64,000 bases of DNA from Anisus vortex (lineage: Eukaryota > Mollusca > Gastropoda > Planorbidae), in contig CASBPS010000159.1 of NCBI GenBank assembly GCA_949126835.1, forward strand, positions 1 to 64,000, read 5' to 3'. This document shows, in pieces, positions 21,669 to 34,549 of this stretch; the stretch's first letter is position 1; each line of letters begins with the position of its first letter. Made by a program: the position numbers and the translations under genes. The notes under the pieces are model-generated. The model did not search any database. It saw only the letters and a program-made list of their open reading frames with translations, and had not been told where the DNA came from.

Positions 21669-21682
21669 CTGGGCCCATAACC
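21669..21682 (-). other. Primer-binding site, half-tRNA-iMet type
   Basis: In sense GGTTATGGGCCCAG, directly after the 5' LTR. It is complementary to CUGGGCCCAUAACC, the anticodon stem-loop of eukaryotic initiator methionine tRNA. Drosophila copia is known to prime from a 5' half of tRNA-iMet at this same internal region, so the mechanism is probably shared. Confidence 0.9.
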
Positions 21683-21871
21683 TGTTGAAATATTATACTT
21701 GTTATGTATTTCTTTTAAGAAACAATCAATTCAGTTTAATAAAAACGTTTTATTGACGATAGACTTTTTGACAAAACACAAGGAGATTTTTAATACACAT
21801 ATAAAACAAAAGAGTGGGAGTGAAAGCAATATTAGTCCAATGATCATTTCGCACTTTTGATACTTTCATCA
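21683..21871 (-). repeat. 5' LTR of the copia element
   Basis: 189 bp, identical to the left LTR. It would carry the promoter. A TTTTATATG stretch in sense upstream of AATAAA is a possible TATA element, but that is weak evidence. Confidence 0.96.
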
Positions 21872-21876
21872 GGCTA
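21872..21876. repeat. Target-site duplication, right copy (GGCTA)
   Basis: GGCTA directly after the 5' LTR end, matching 17325-17329. The satellite unit resumes in phase. Confidence 0.95.
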
Positions 21877-24800
21877 TAGCAGACGAAATCGGAGCTAGTC
21901 ACCAATTTTATCTTCAATTTTAAAAAGGTTACTAAGTGCGGGGCTATAGCAGACGAAATCAAAGCTAGTCACCAATTTTATCTTTAATTTTAAAATGGTT
22001 ACTAAGTGCGGGGCTATAGCAGACAAAATCGGAGCTAGTCACCAATTTAATCTTCTATTTTAAAAAGGTTACTAAGTGCGGGACCATAGCAGACGAATTC
22101 AGAGCTAGTCACCAATTTTATCTTCAATTTTAAAAAGGTTACTAGGTGCGGGGCTATAGCAGACGAAATCGGAGCTAGTCACCAATTTTATCGTCAATTT
22201 TATAAAGGTTACTAAACGCGGGACTAAAGCAGACGAAATCGGAGCTAGTCACCAATTTTATTTTCAATTTTAAAAAGGTTACTAAGTGCGGGGCTATAGC
22301 AGACGAAATCGGAGCTAGTCACCAATTTTATCTTCAATTTTAAAAAGGTTACTAAGTGCGGGGCTAAAGCAGATGAAATCGGAGCTAGTCACCAATTTTA
22401 TCTTCAATTTTAAAAAGGTTTCTGAGTGCGGGGCTATAGCAGACGAAATCGGAGCTAGTCACCAATTTTATCTTCAATTTTAAAAAGGTTACTGAGTGCG
22501 CGGCTATAGCAGACGAAATCGGAGCTAGTCACCAATTTTATCTTCAATTTTAAAAAGGTTACTAAATGCAGGGCTATAGCAGACGAAATCGGAGCTAGTC
22601 ACCAATTTTATCTTCAATTTTAAAAAGGTTACTAAATGCGGGGCTATAGCAGACGAAATAAGAGCTAGTCACCCATTTTATCTTCAATTTTAAAAAGGTT
22701 ACTAAATGCGGGGCTATAGCAGACTAAATCAGAGCTAGTCACCAAATTAATCTTCAATTTTTAAAAAGGTTACTAAGTGCGGGGCTATAACAGACGAAAT
22801 CGAAGCTAGTCACCAATTTTATCTTCAATTTTAAAAAGGTTACTAAATGCGGGGCTATAGCAGACGAAATAAGAGCTAGTCACCCATTTTATCTTCAATT
22901 TTTAAAAGGTTACTAAGTGCGGGGCTATAGCAGACGAAATCGGAGCTGGTCACCAATTTTATCTTCAATTTTAAAAAGGCTACTAAGTGCGGGGCTATAG
23001 CAGACGAAATCGGAGCTAGTCACAAATTTTATCTTCAATTTAATAACGTTACTAAGTGCGGGGCTATAGCAGACGAAATTGGAGCTAGTCAACAATTTTA
23101 TCTTCAATTTTAAAGGGTTACTAAGTGCGGGGCTATAGCAGACGAAATCGGAGCTAGTCACCAATTTTATCTTAAATTTTAAAAAGGTTACTAAGTGCGG
23201 GGCTATAGCAGACTAAATCAGAGCTAAACATCAATTTTATCTTCAATTTTAAAAAGGTTACTAAGTGCAGGGCTATAGCAGACGAAATCGGAGCTAGTCA
23301 CCAAATTTATCTTCATTTTTTAAAAAGGTTACTAAGTGCGGGGCTATAACAGACGAAATCGAAGCTAGTCACCAATTTTATCTTCAATTTTAAAAAGGTT
23401 ACTAAATGCGGGGCTATAGCAGACGAAATAAGAGCTAGTCACCCATTTTATCTTCAATTTTTAAAAGGTTACTAATTGCGGGGCTATAGCAGACGAAATT
23501 GGAGCTGGTCACCAATTTTATCTTCAATTTTAAAAAGGCTACTAAGTGCGGGGCTATAGCAGACGAAATCGGAGCTAGTCACCAATTTTATCTTCAATTT
23601 TATAAAGTTACTAAGTGCGGGGCTATAGCAGACGAAATCGGAGCTAGTCAACAATTTTATCTTCAATTTTAAAAAGGTTACTAAGTGCGGGGCTATAGCA
23701 GACGAAATCGGAGGTAGTCACCAATTTTATCTTCAATTTTAAAAAGGTTACTATGTGCGGGGATATAGCAGACAAAATCTGAGCTAGTCACAAATTTTAT
23801 CTTCAATTTTAAAAAGGCTACTAAGTGAGACGCTATAGCAGACGAAATCGGAGCTAGTCACCAGTTTTATCTTCAATTTTAAAAAGGTTACTAAGTGCGG
23901 GGCTATAGCAGACAAAATCGGAGCTAGTCACCAATTTAATCTTCTATTTTAAAAAGGTTACTAAGTGCGGGGCCATAGCAGACGAATTCAGAGCTAGTCA
24001 CCAATTTTATCTTCAATTTTAAAAAGGTTACTAGGTGCGGGGCTATAGCAGACGAAATCGGAGCTAGTCACCAATTTTATCTTCAATTTTATAAAGGTTA
24101 CTAAACGCGGGACTAAAGCAGACGAAATCAGAGCTAGTCACCAATTTTATCTTCAATTTTAAAAAAGTTACTAAGTGCGGGGCTATAGCAGACGAAATCG
24201 GAGCTAGTCACCAATTTTATCTTCTATTTTATAAAGGTTACTAAACGCGAGACTAAAGCAGACGAAATCGGAGCTAGTCACCAATTTTATCCTCAATTTT
24301 TAAAAAGGTTACTAAGTGCGGGGCTATAACAGACGAAATCGAAGCTAGTCACAAATTTTATCTTCAATTTTAAAAAGGTTACTAAATGCGGGGCTATAGC
24401 AGACGAAATAAGAGCTAGTCACCCATTTTATCTTCAATTTTAAAAAGGTTACTAAGTGCCGGCCTATAGCAGACGAAATCGGAGCTGGTCACCAATTTTA
24501 TCTTCAATTTTAAAAAGGCTACTAAGTGCGGGGCTATAGCAGACGAAATCGGAGCTAGTCACCAATTTTATCTTCAATTTAATAACGTTACTAAATGCGG
24601 GGCTATAGCAGACGAAATCGGAGCTAGTCAACAATTTTATCTTCAATTTTTAAAATGTTACTCAGTGCGGGGCTATAGCAGACGAAATCGGAGCTAGTCA
24701 CCAATTTTATCTTCAATTTTAAAAAGGTTACTAAGTGCGGGGCTATAGCAGACGAAATCGGAGCTAGTCACCAATTTTATCTTCAATTTTAAAAAGGTTA

Positions 24801-26659
24801 CTAAGTTCGGGGCTATAGCAGACGAAATCGGAGCTAGTCACCAATTTTATCTTCAATTTTAAAAAGGTTACTAAGTGCGGGGCTATAGCAGACGAAATCA
24901 AAGCTAGTCACCAATTTTATCTTTAATTTTAAAATGGTTACTAAGTGCGGGGCTATAGCAGACAAAATCGGAGCTAGTCACCAATTTAATCTTCTATTTT
25001 AAAAAGGTTACTAAGTGCGGGACCATAGCAGACGAATTCAGAGCTAGTCTCCAATTTTATCTTCAATTTTAAAAAGGTTACTAGGTGCGGGGCTATAGCA
25101 GACGAAATCGGAGCTAGTCACCAATTTTATCGTCAATTTTATAAAGGTTACTAAACGCGGGACTAAAGCAGACGAAATCGGAGCTAGTCACCAATTTTAT
25201 TTTCAATTTTAAAAAGGTTACTAAGTGCGGGGCTATAGCAGACGAAATCGGAGCTAGTCACCAATTTTATCTTTAATTTTAAAAAGGTTACTAAGTGCGG
25301 GGCTAAAGCAGATGAAATCGGAGCTAGTCACCAATTTTATCTTCAATTTTAAAAAGGTTTCTGAGTGCGGGGCTATAGCAGACGAAATCGGAGCTAGTCA
25401 CCAATTTTATCTTCAATTTTAAAAAGGTTACTGAGTGCGGGGCTATAGCAGACGAAATCGGAGCTAGTCACCAATTTTATCTTCACTTTTAAAAAGGTTA
25501 CTAAATGCAGGGCTATAGCAGACTAAATCAGAGATAGTCACTAAATTAATCTTCAATTTTTAAAAAGGTTACTTAGTGCGGGGCTATAACAGACGAAATC
25601 GAAGCTAGTCACCAATTTTATCTTCAATTTTAAAAAGGTTACTAAATGCGGGGCTATAGCAGACGAAATCGGAGATAGTCACCAATTTTATCTTCAATTT
25701 TAAAAAGGTTACTAAGTGCGGGGCTATAGCAGACTAAATCAGAGCTAAACACCAATTTTATCTTCAATTTTAAAAAGGTTACTAAATGCGGGGCTATAGC
25801 AGACGAAATAAGAGCTAGTCACCCATTTTATCTTCAATTTTTAAAAGGTTACTAATTGCGGGGCTATAGCAGACCAAATCGGAGCTGGTCACCAATTTTA
25901 TCTTCAATTTTAAAAAGGCTACTAAGTGCGGGGCTATAGCAGACGAAATCGGAGCTAGTCAACAATTTTATCTTCAATTTTAAAAAGGTTACTAAGTGCG
26001 GGGCTATAGCAGACGAAATCGGAGGTAGTCACCAATTTTATCTTCAATTTAAAAAAGGTTACTATGTGCGGGGATATAGCAGACAAAATCTGAGCTAGTC
26101 ACCAATTTTATCTTCAATTTTAAAAAGGCTACTAAGTGAGACGCTATAGCAGACGAAATCGGAGCTAGTCACCAATTTTATCTTCAATTTTAAAATAGTT
26201 ACTAAGTGCGGGGCTATAGCAGACAAAATCGGAGCTAGTCACCAATTTAATCTTCTATTTTAAAAAGGTTACTAAGTGCGGGGCCATAGCAGACGAATTC
26301 AGAGCTAGTCACCAATTTTATCTTCAATTTTAAAAAGGTTACTAGGTGCGGGGCTATAGCAGACGAAATCGGAGCTAGTCACCAATTTTATCTTCAATTT
26401 TATAAAGGTTACTAAACGCTGGACTAAAGCAGACGAAATCGGAGCTAGTCACCAATTTTATCTTCAATTTGAAAAAGGTTACTAAGTGCGGGGCTATAGC
26501 AGACGAAATCGGAGCTAGTCACCAATTTTATCTTCAATTTTATAAAGGTTACTAAACGCGGGACTAAAGCAGACGAAATCGGAGCTAGTCACCAATTTTA
26601 TCCTCAATTTTTAAAAAGGTTACTAAGTGCGGGGCTATAACAGACGAAATCGAAGCTAG

Positions 26660-29600
26660 TCACACATTTTATCTTCAATTTTAAAAAGGTTACTAAATGC
26701 GGGGCTATAGCAGACGAAATAAGAGCTAGTCACCCATTTTATCTTCAATTTTAAAAAGGTTACTAAGTGCGGGGCTATAGCAGACGAAATCGGAGCTGGT
26801 CACCAATTTTAACTTCAATTTTAAAAAGGCTACTAAGTGCGGGGCTATAGTAGACGAAATCGGAGCTAGTCACCAATTTTATCTTCAATTTAATAACGTT
26901 ACTAAGTGCGGGGCTATAGCAGACGAAATCGGAGGTAGTCACCAATTTTATCTTCAATTTAAAAAAGGTTACTATGTGCGGGGATAAAGCAGACAAAATC
27001 TGAGCTAGTCACCAATTTTATCTTCAATTTTAAAAAGGCTACTAAGTGAGACGCTATAGCAGACGAAATCGGAGCTAGTCACCAATTTTATCTTCAATTT
27101 TAAAAAGGTTACTAAGTGCGGGGCTATAGCAGACAAAATCGGAGCTAGTCACCAATTTAATCTTCTTTTTTAAAAAGGTTACTAAGTGCGGGGCCATAGC
27201 AGACGAATTCAGAGCTAGTCACCAATTTTATCTTCAATTTTAAAAAGGTTACTAGGTGCGGGGCTATAGCAGACGAAATCGGAGCTAGTCACCAATTTTA
27301 TCTTCAATTTTATAAAGGATACTAAACGCGGGACTAAAGCAGACGAAATCGGAGCTAGTCACCAATTTTATCTTCAATTTTAAAAAGGTTACTAATCGCG
27401 GGACTAAAGCAGACGAAATCGGAGCTAGTCACCAATTTTATCCTCAATTTTTAAAAAGGTTACTAAGTGCGGGGCTATAACAGACGAAATCGAAGCTAGT
27501 CACAAATTTTATCTTCAATTTTAAAAAGGTTACTAAATGCGGGGCTATAGCAGACGAAATAAGAGCTAGTCACCCATTTTATCTTCAATTTTAAAAAGGT
27601 TACTAAGTGCGGGGCTATAGCAGACGAAATCGGAGCTGGTCACCAATTTTAACTTCAATTTTAAAAAGGCTACTAAGTACGGGGCTATAGCAGACGAAAT
27701 CGGAGCTAGTCACCAATTTAATCTTCTATTTTAAAAAGGTTACTAGGTGCGGGGCTATAGCAGACGAAATCGGAGCTAGTCACCAATTTTATCTTCAATT
27801 TTATAAAGGTTACTAAACGCGGGACTAAAGCAGACGAAATCGGAGCTAGTCACCAATTTTATTCTCAATTTTAAAATGGTTACTAAGTGCGGGGCTATAG
27901 CAGACGAAATCAGAGCTAGTCACCAATTTTATCCTCAATTTTAAAAAGGTTACTAAGTGCGGGGCTATAGCAGACGAAATCGGAGCTAGTCACCAATTTT
28001 ATCTTCAATTTTAAAAAGGTTACTAAGTGCGGGGCTATAGCAAATGAAATCGGAGCTAGTCACCAATTTTATCCTCAATTTTAAAAAGGTTACTGAGTGC
28101 GGGGCTATAGCAGACGAAATCGGAGCTAGTCACCAATTTTATCTTCAATTTTAAAAAGGATACTGAGTGCGGGGCTATAGCAGACGAAATCGGAGCTAGT
28201 CACCAATTTTATCTTCATTTTAAAAAGGTTACTAAGTGCGGGGCTATAGCAGACTAAATCAGAGCTAGTCACCAATTGTATTTTCAATTTTATAAAGGTT
28301 ACTAAACGCGGGACTAAAGCAGACGAAATCGGAGCTAGTCACCAATTTTATCTTCAATTTTATAAAGGTTACTAAGTGCGGGGCTATAGCAGACGAAATC
28401 GGAGGTAGTCACCAATTTTATCTTCAATTTAAAAAAGGTTACTATGTGCGGGGATATAGCAGACAAAATCTGAGCTAGTCACCAATTTTATCTTCAATTT
28501 TAAAAAGGCTACTAAGTGAGACGCTATAGCAGACGAAATCGGAGCTAGTCACCAATTTTATCTTCAATTTTAAAATAGTTACTAAGTGCGGGGCTATAGC
28601 AGACAAAATCGGAGCTAGTCACCAATTTAATCTTCTATTTTAAAAAGGTTACTAAGTGCGGGGCCATAGCAGACGAATTCAGAGCTAGTCACCAATTTTA
28701 TCTTCAATTTTAAAAAGGTTACTAGGTGCGGGGCTATAGCAGACGAAATCGGAGCTAGTCACCAATTTTATCTTCAATTTTATAAAGGTTACTAAACGCG
28801 GGGCTATAGCAGACGAAATAAGAGCTAGTCACCCATTTTATCTTCAATTTTAAAAAGGTTACTAAGTGCGGGGCTATAGCAGACGAAATCGGAGCTGGTC
28901 ACCAATTTTAACTTCAATTTTAAAAAGGCTACTAAGTGCGGGGCTATAGTAGACGAAATCGGAGCTAGTCACCAATTTTATCTTCAATTTAATAACGTTA
29001 CTAAGTGCGGGGCTATAGCAGACGAAATCGGAGCTAGTCAACAACTTTATCTTCAATTTTAAAAAAGTTACTAAGTGCGGGGCTATAGCAGACGAAATCG
29101 GAGGTAGTCACCAATTTTATCTTCAATTTAAAAAAGGTTACTATGTGCGGGGATAAAGCAGACAAAATCTGAGCTAGTCACCAATTTTATCTTCAATTTT
29201 AAAAAGGCTACTAAGTGAGACGCTATAGCAGACGAAATCGGAGCTAGTCACCAATTTTATCTTCAATTTTAAAAAGGTTACTAAGTGCGGGGCTATAGCA
29301 GACAAAATCGGAGCTAGTCACCAATTTAATCTTCTTTTTTAAAAAGGTTACTAAGTGCGGGGCCATAGCAGACGAATTCAGAGCTAGTCACCAATTTTAT
29401 CTTCAATTTTAAAAAGGTTACTAGGTGCGGGGCTATAGCAGACGAAATCGGAGCTAGTCACCAATTTTATCTTCAATTTTATAAAGGATACTAAACGCGG
29501 GACTAAAGCAGACGAAATCGGAGCTAGTCACCAATTTTATCTTCAATTTTAAAAAGGTTACTAATCGCGGGACTAAAGCAGACGAAATCGAAGCTAGTCA

Positions 29601-30500
29601 CCAATTTTATCCTCAATTTTTAAAAAGGTTACTAAGTGCGGGGCTATAACAGACGAAATCGAAGCTAGTCACAAATTTTATCTTCAATTTTAAAAAGGTT
29701 ACTAAATGCGGGGCTATAGCAGACGAAATAAGAGCTAGTCACCCATTTTATCTTCAATTTTAAAAAGGTTACTAAGTGCGGGGCTATAGCAGACGAAATC
29801 GGAGCTGGTCACCAATTTTAACTTCAATTTTAAAAAGGCTACTAAGTACGGGGCTATAGCAGACGAAATCGGAGCTAGTCACCAATTTAATCTTCTATTT
29901 TAAAAAGGTTACTAGGTGCGGGGCTATAGCAGACGAAATCGGAGCTAGTCACCAATTTTATCTTCAATTTTATAAAGGTTACTAAACGCGGGACTAAAGC
30001 AGACGAAATCGGAGCTAGTCACCAATTTTATTCTCAATTTTAAAATGGTTACTAAGTGCGGGGCTATAGCAGACGAAATCAGAGCTAGTCACCAATTTTA
30101 TCCTCAATTTTAAAAAGGTTACTAAGTGCGGGGCTATAGCAGACGAAATCGGAGCTAGTCACCAATTTTATCTTCAATTTTAAAAAGGTTACTAAGTGCG
30201 GGGCTATAGCAAATGAAATCGGAGCTAGTCACCAATTTTATCCTCAATTTTAAAAAGGTTACTGAGTGCGGGGCTATAGCAGACGAAATCGGAGCTAGTC
30301 ACCAATTTTATCTTCAATTTTAAAAAGGATACTGAGTGCGGGGCTATAGCAGACGAAATCGGAGCTAGTCACCAATTTTATCTTCATTTTAAAAAGGTTA
30401 CTAAGTGCGGGGCTATAGCAGACTAAATCAGAGCTAGTCACCAATTGTATTTTCAATTTTATAAAGGTTACTAAACGCGGGACTAAAGCAGACGAAATCG
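26660..30500. repeat. Tandem higher-order repeat of about 2.1-2.17 kb
   Basis: A rare TTTTAACTTC plus TATAGTAGACG unit at 26775 and 28874 is 2099 bp apart, while a GGGATAAAGC unit at 26981 and 29150 is 2169 bp apart. The second copy carries one extra 70-bp monomer between these markers. The match continues through the CTTCATTTT units near 28220 and 30390. Confidence 0.85.
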
Positions 30501-33500
30501 GAGCTAGTCACCAATTTTATCTTCAATTTTAAAAAGGTTACTATGTGCGGGGCTAAAGCAGACGAAATCGGAGCTAGTCACCAATTTTATCTTCATTTTT
30601 ATAAAGGTTACTAAACGCGGGACTAAAGCAGACGAAATCAGAGCTAGTCACCAATTTTATCCTCAATTTTTAAAAAGGTTACTAAGTGCGGGGCTATAAC
30701 AGACGAAATCGAAGCTAGTCACAAATTTTATCTTCAATTTTAAAAAGGTTACTAAATGCGGGGCTATAGCAGACGAAATAAGAGCTAGTCACCCATTTTA
30801 TCTTCAATTTTAAAAAGGTTACTAAGTGCGGGGCTATAGCAGACGAAATCGAAGCTGGTCACCAATTTTATCTTCAATTTTTAAAATGTTACTCAGTGCG
30901 GGGCTATAGCAGACGAAATCGGAGCTAGTCACCAATTTTATCTTCAATTTTAAAAAGGTTACTAAGTGCGGGGCTATAGCAGACGAAATCGGAGCTAGTC
31001 ATCAATTTTATCTTCAATTTTAAAAAGGTTACTAAGTGCGGGGCTATAGCAGACGAAATCGGAGCTAGTCACCAATTTTATCTTCAATTTTTTAAAGGTT
31101 ACTAAACGCGGGACTAAAGCAGACGAAATCGGAGCTAGTCACCAATTTTATCTTCAATTTTAAAAAGGTTACTAAGTGCGGGGCTATAGCAGACGAAATC
31201 GGAGCTAGTCACCAATTTTATCTTCAATTTTTTAAAGGTTACTAAACGCGGGACTAAAGCAGACGAAATCGGAGCTAGTCACCAATTTTATCCTCAATTT
31301 TTAAAAAGGTTACTAAGTGCGGGGCTATAACAGACGAAATCGAAGCTAGTCACAAATTTTATCTTCAATTTTAAAAAGGTTACTAAGTGCGGGGCTATAG
31401 CAGACGAAATAAGAGCTAGTCACCCATTTTATCTTCAATTTAAAAAAGGTTACTAAGTGCGGGGCTATAGCAGACGAAATCGGAGCTGGTCACCAATTTT
31501 ATCTTCAATTTTAAAAAGGCTACTAAGTGCGAGGCTATAGCAGACGAAATCGGAGCTATTCACCAATTTTATCTTCAATTTAATAACGTTACTAAGTGCG
31601 GGGCTATAGCAGACGAAATCGGAGCTAGTCACCAATTTTATCTTCAATTTTAAAAAGGTTACTAAGTGCGGGGCTATAGCAGACGAAATCGGAGCTAGTC
31701 ACCAATTTTATCTTCAATTTTTTAAAGGTTACTAAACGCGGGACTAAAGCAGACGAAATCGGAGCTAGTCACCAATTTTATCCTCAATTTTTAAAAAGGT
31801 TACTAAGTGCGGGGCTATAACAGACGAAATCGAAGCTAGTCACAAATTTTATCTTCAATTTTTAAAAGGTTACTAAGTGCGGGGCTATAGCAGACGAAAT
31901 AAGAGCTAGTCACCCATTTTATCTTCAATTTTAAAAAAGTTACTAAGTGCGGGGGTATAGCAGACGAAATCGGAGCTGGTCACCAATTTTATCTTCAATT
32001 TTAAAAAGGCTACTAAGTGCGGGGCTATAGCAGACGAAATCGGAGCTAGTCACCAATTTTATCTTCAATTTTATAAAGGTTACTAAACGCGGGACTAAAG
32101 CAGACGAAATCGGAGCTAGTCAACAATTTTATCTTCAATTTTTAAAATGTTACTCAGTGCGGGGCTATAGCAGACGAAATCGGAGCTAGTCACCAATTTT
32201 ATCTTCAATTTTAAAAAGGTTACTAAGTGCGGGGCTATAGCAGACGAAATCGGAGCTAGTCACCAAATTTATCTTCAATTTTAAAAAGGCTACTAAGTGC
32301 GGGGCTATAGCAGACGAAATCGGAGCTAGTCACCAATTTTATCTTCAATTTTATAAAGGTTACTAAACGCGGGACTAAAGCAGACGAAATCGGAGCTAGT
32401 CACCAATTTTATCTTTAATTTTAAAATGGTTACTAAGTGCGGGGCTATAGCAGACAAAATCGGAGCTAGTCACCAATTTAATCTTCTATTTTAAAAAGGT
32501 TACTAAGTGCGGGGCCATAGCAGACGAATTCAGAGCTAGTCAACAATTTTATCTTCAATTTTAAAAAGGTTACTAAGTGCGGGGCTATAGCAGACGAAAT
32601 CGGAGCTAGTCACCAATTTTATCCTCAATTTTAAAAAGGTTACTAAGTGCGGGGCTATAGCAGACGAAATCGGAGCTAGTCACCAATTTTATCTTCAATT
32701 TTAAAAGGTTACTAAGTGCGGGGCTATAGCAGATGAAATCGGAGCTAGTCACCAATTGTATCCTCAATTTTAAAAAGGTTACTAAGTGCGGGGCTATAGC
32801 AGACTAAATCAGAGCTAGTCACCAATTGTATTTTCAATTTTTTAAAGGTTACTAAACGCGGGACTAAAGCAGACGAAATCGGAGCTAGTCACCAATTTTA
32901 TCTTCAATTTTAAAAAGGTTACTATGTGCGGGGCTATAGCAGACGAAATCGGAGCTAGTCACCAATTTTATCTTCAATTTTATAAAGGTTACTAAACGCG
33001 GGACTAAAGCAGACGAAATCGGAGCTAGTCACCAAATTTATCCTCAATTTTTAAAAAGGTTACTAAGTGCGGAGCTATAACAGACGAAATCGAAGCTAGT
33101 CACACATTTTATCTTCAATTTTAAAAAGGTTACTAAATGCGGGGCTATAGCAGACGAAATAAGAGCTAGTCACCCATTTTATCTTCAATTTTAAAAAGGT
33201 TACTAAGTGCGGGGCTATAGCAGACGAAATCGGAGCTGGTCACCAATTTTATCTTCAATTTTTAAAATGTTACTCAGTGCGGGGCTATTGCAGACGAAAT
33301 CGGAGCTAGTCACCAATTTTATCTTCAATTTTAAAAAGGTTACTAAGTGCGGGGCTATAGCAGACGAGATCGGAGCTAGTCACCAATTTTATCTTCAATT
33401 TTAAAAAGGTTACTAAGTGCGGGGCTATAGCAGAGGAAATCGGAGCTAGTCATTAATTTTATCTTTAATTTTAAAATGGTTACTAAGTGCGAAGCTATAG

Positions 33501-34549
33501 CAGACAAAATCGGAGCTAGTCACCAATTTTATCTTCAATTTTAAAAAGGTTACTAAGTGCGGGGCTATAGCAGACGAAATCGGAGCTAGTCACCAATTTT
33601 ATGTTCAATTTTTTAAAGGTTACTAAACGCGGGACTAAAGCAGACGAAATCGGAGCTAGTCACCAATTTTATCTTCAATTTTAAAAAGGTTACTAAGTGC
33701 GGGGCTATAGCAGACGAAATCGGAGCTAGTCACTAATTTTATCTTCAATTTTTTAAAGGTTACTAAACGCGGGACTAAAGCAGACGAAATCGGAGCTAGT
33801 CACTAATTTTATCCTCAATTTTTAAAAAGGTTACTAAGTGCGGGGCTATAACAGACAAAATCGAAGCTAGTCACAAATTTTATCTTCAATTTTAAAAAGG
33901 TTACTAAATGCGGGGCTATAGCAGACGAAATAAGAGCTAGTCACCCATTTTATCTTCAATTTTAAAAAGTTTACTAAGTGCGGGGCTATAGCAGACGAAA
34001 TCGGAGCTGGTCACCAATTTTATCTTCAATTTTAAAAAGGCTACTAAGTGCGGGGCTATAGCAGACGAAATCGGAGCTAGTCACCAATTTTATCTTCAAT
34101 TTAATAACGTTACTAAGTGCGGGGCTATAGCAGACGAAATCGGAGCTAGTCAACAATTTTATCTTCAATTTTTAAAATGTTACTCAGTGCGGGGCTATAG
34201 CAGACGAAATCGGAGCTAGTCACCAATTTTATCTTCAATTTTAAAAAGGTTACTAAGTGCGGGGCTATAGCAGACGAAATCGGAGCTAGTCACCAATTTT
34301 ATCTTCAATTTTAAAAAGGCTACTAAGTGCGGGGCTATAGCAGACGAAATCGGAGCTAGTCAACAATTTTATCTTCAATTTTTAAAATGTTACTCAGTGC
34401 GGGGCTATAGCAGACGAAATCGGGGCTAGTCACCAATTTTATCTTCAATTTTAAAAAGGTTACTAAGTGCGGGGCTATAGCAGACGAAATTGGAGCTAGT
34501 CACCAATTTTATCTTCAATTTTAAAAAGGCTACTAAGTGCGGGGCTATA

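Larger units (their letters stand above)
17330..21871 (-). mobile_element. Intact Ty1/copia LTR retrotransposon
   Basis: A 4542-bp element with identical 189-bp LTRs, a 5-bp target duplication, a primer-binding site adjacent to the 5' LTR, a polypurine tract adjacent to the 3' LTR and one uninterrupted gag-pol ORF. The pol order protease, integrase, RT, RNase H is the Ty1/copia order. LTR identity and the open frame mark a very recent and possibly active copy. It lies in the 70-bp satellite, inside the GCTATAGC palindrome of a unit. Confidence 0.97.
14390..24815. repeat. About 2.94-kb higher-order repeat split by the copia element
   Basis: Markers left and right of the element are 7486 bp apart: a CTGGTC unit at 15439 and 22925, AAATG at 15215 and 22701, and GTGCCGGCC at 16971 and 24457. 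Subtracting the element and one target duplication (4547 bp) leaves 2939 bp. Immediately right of the element, 21877 onward matches 24816 onward, again at 2939 bp. A two-monomer length difference exists near 22.5 kb. Confidence 0.85.

Noticed and set aside
21750..21962. 70-codon minus-strand ORF across the copia LTR edge
   Set aside because: It joins satellite to LTR sequence across the insertion point, so it arose by the insertion and has no coding support.
33207..33404. Plus-strand 65-codon ORF in the satellite
   Set aside because: Same kind of repeat by-product, with no homology beyond the satellite.
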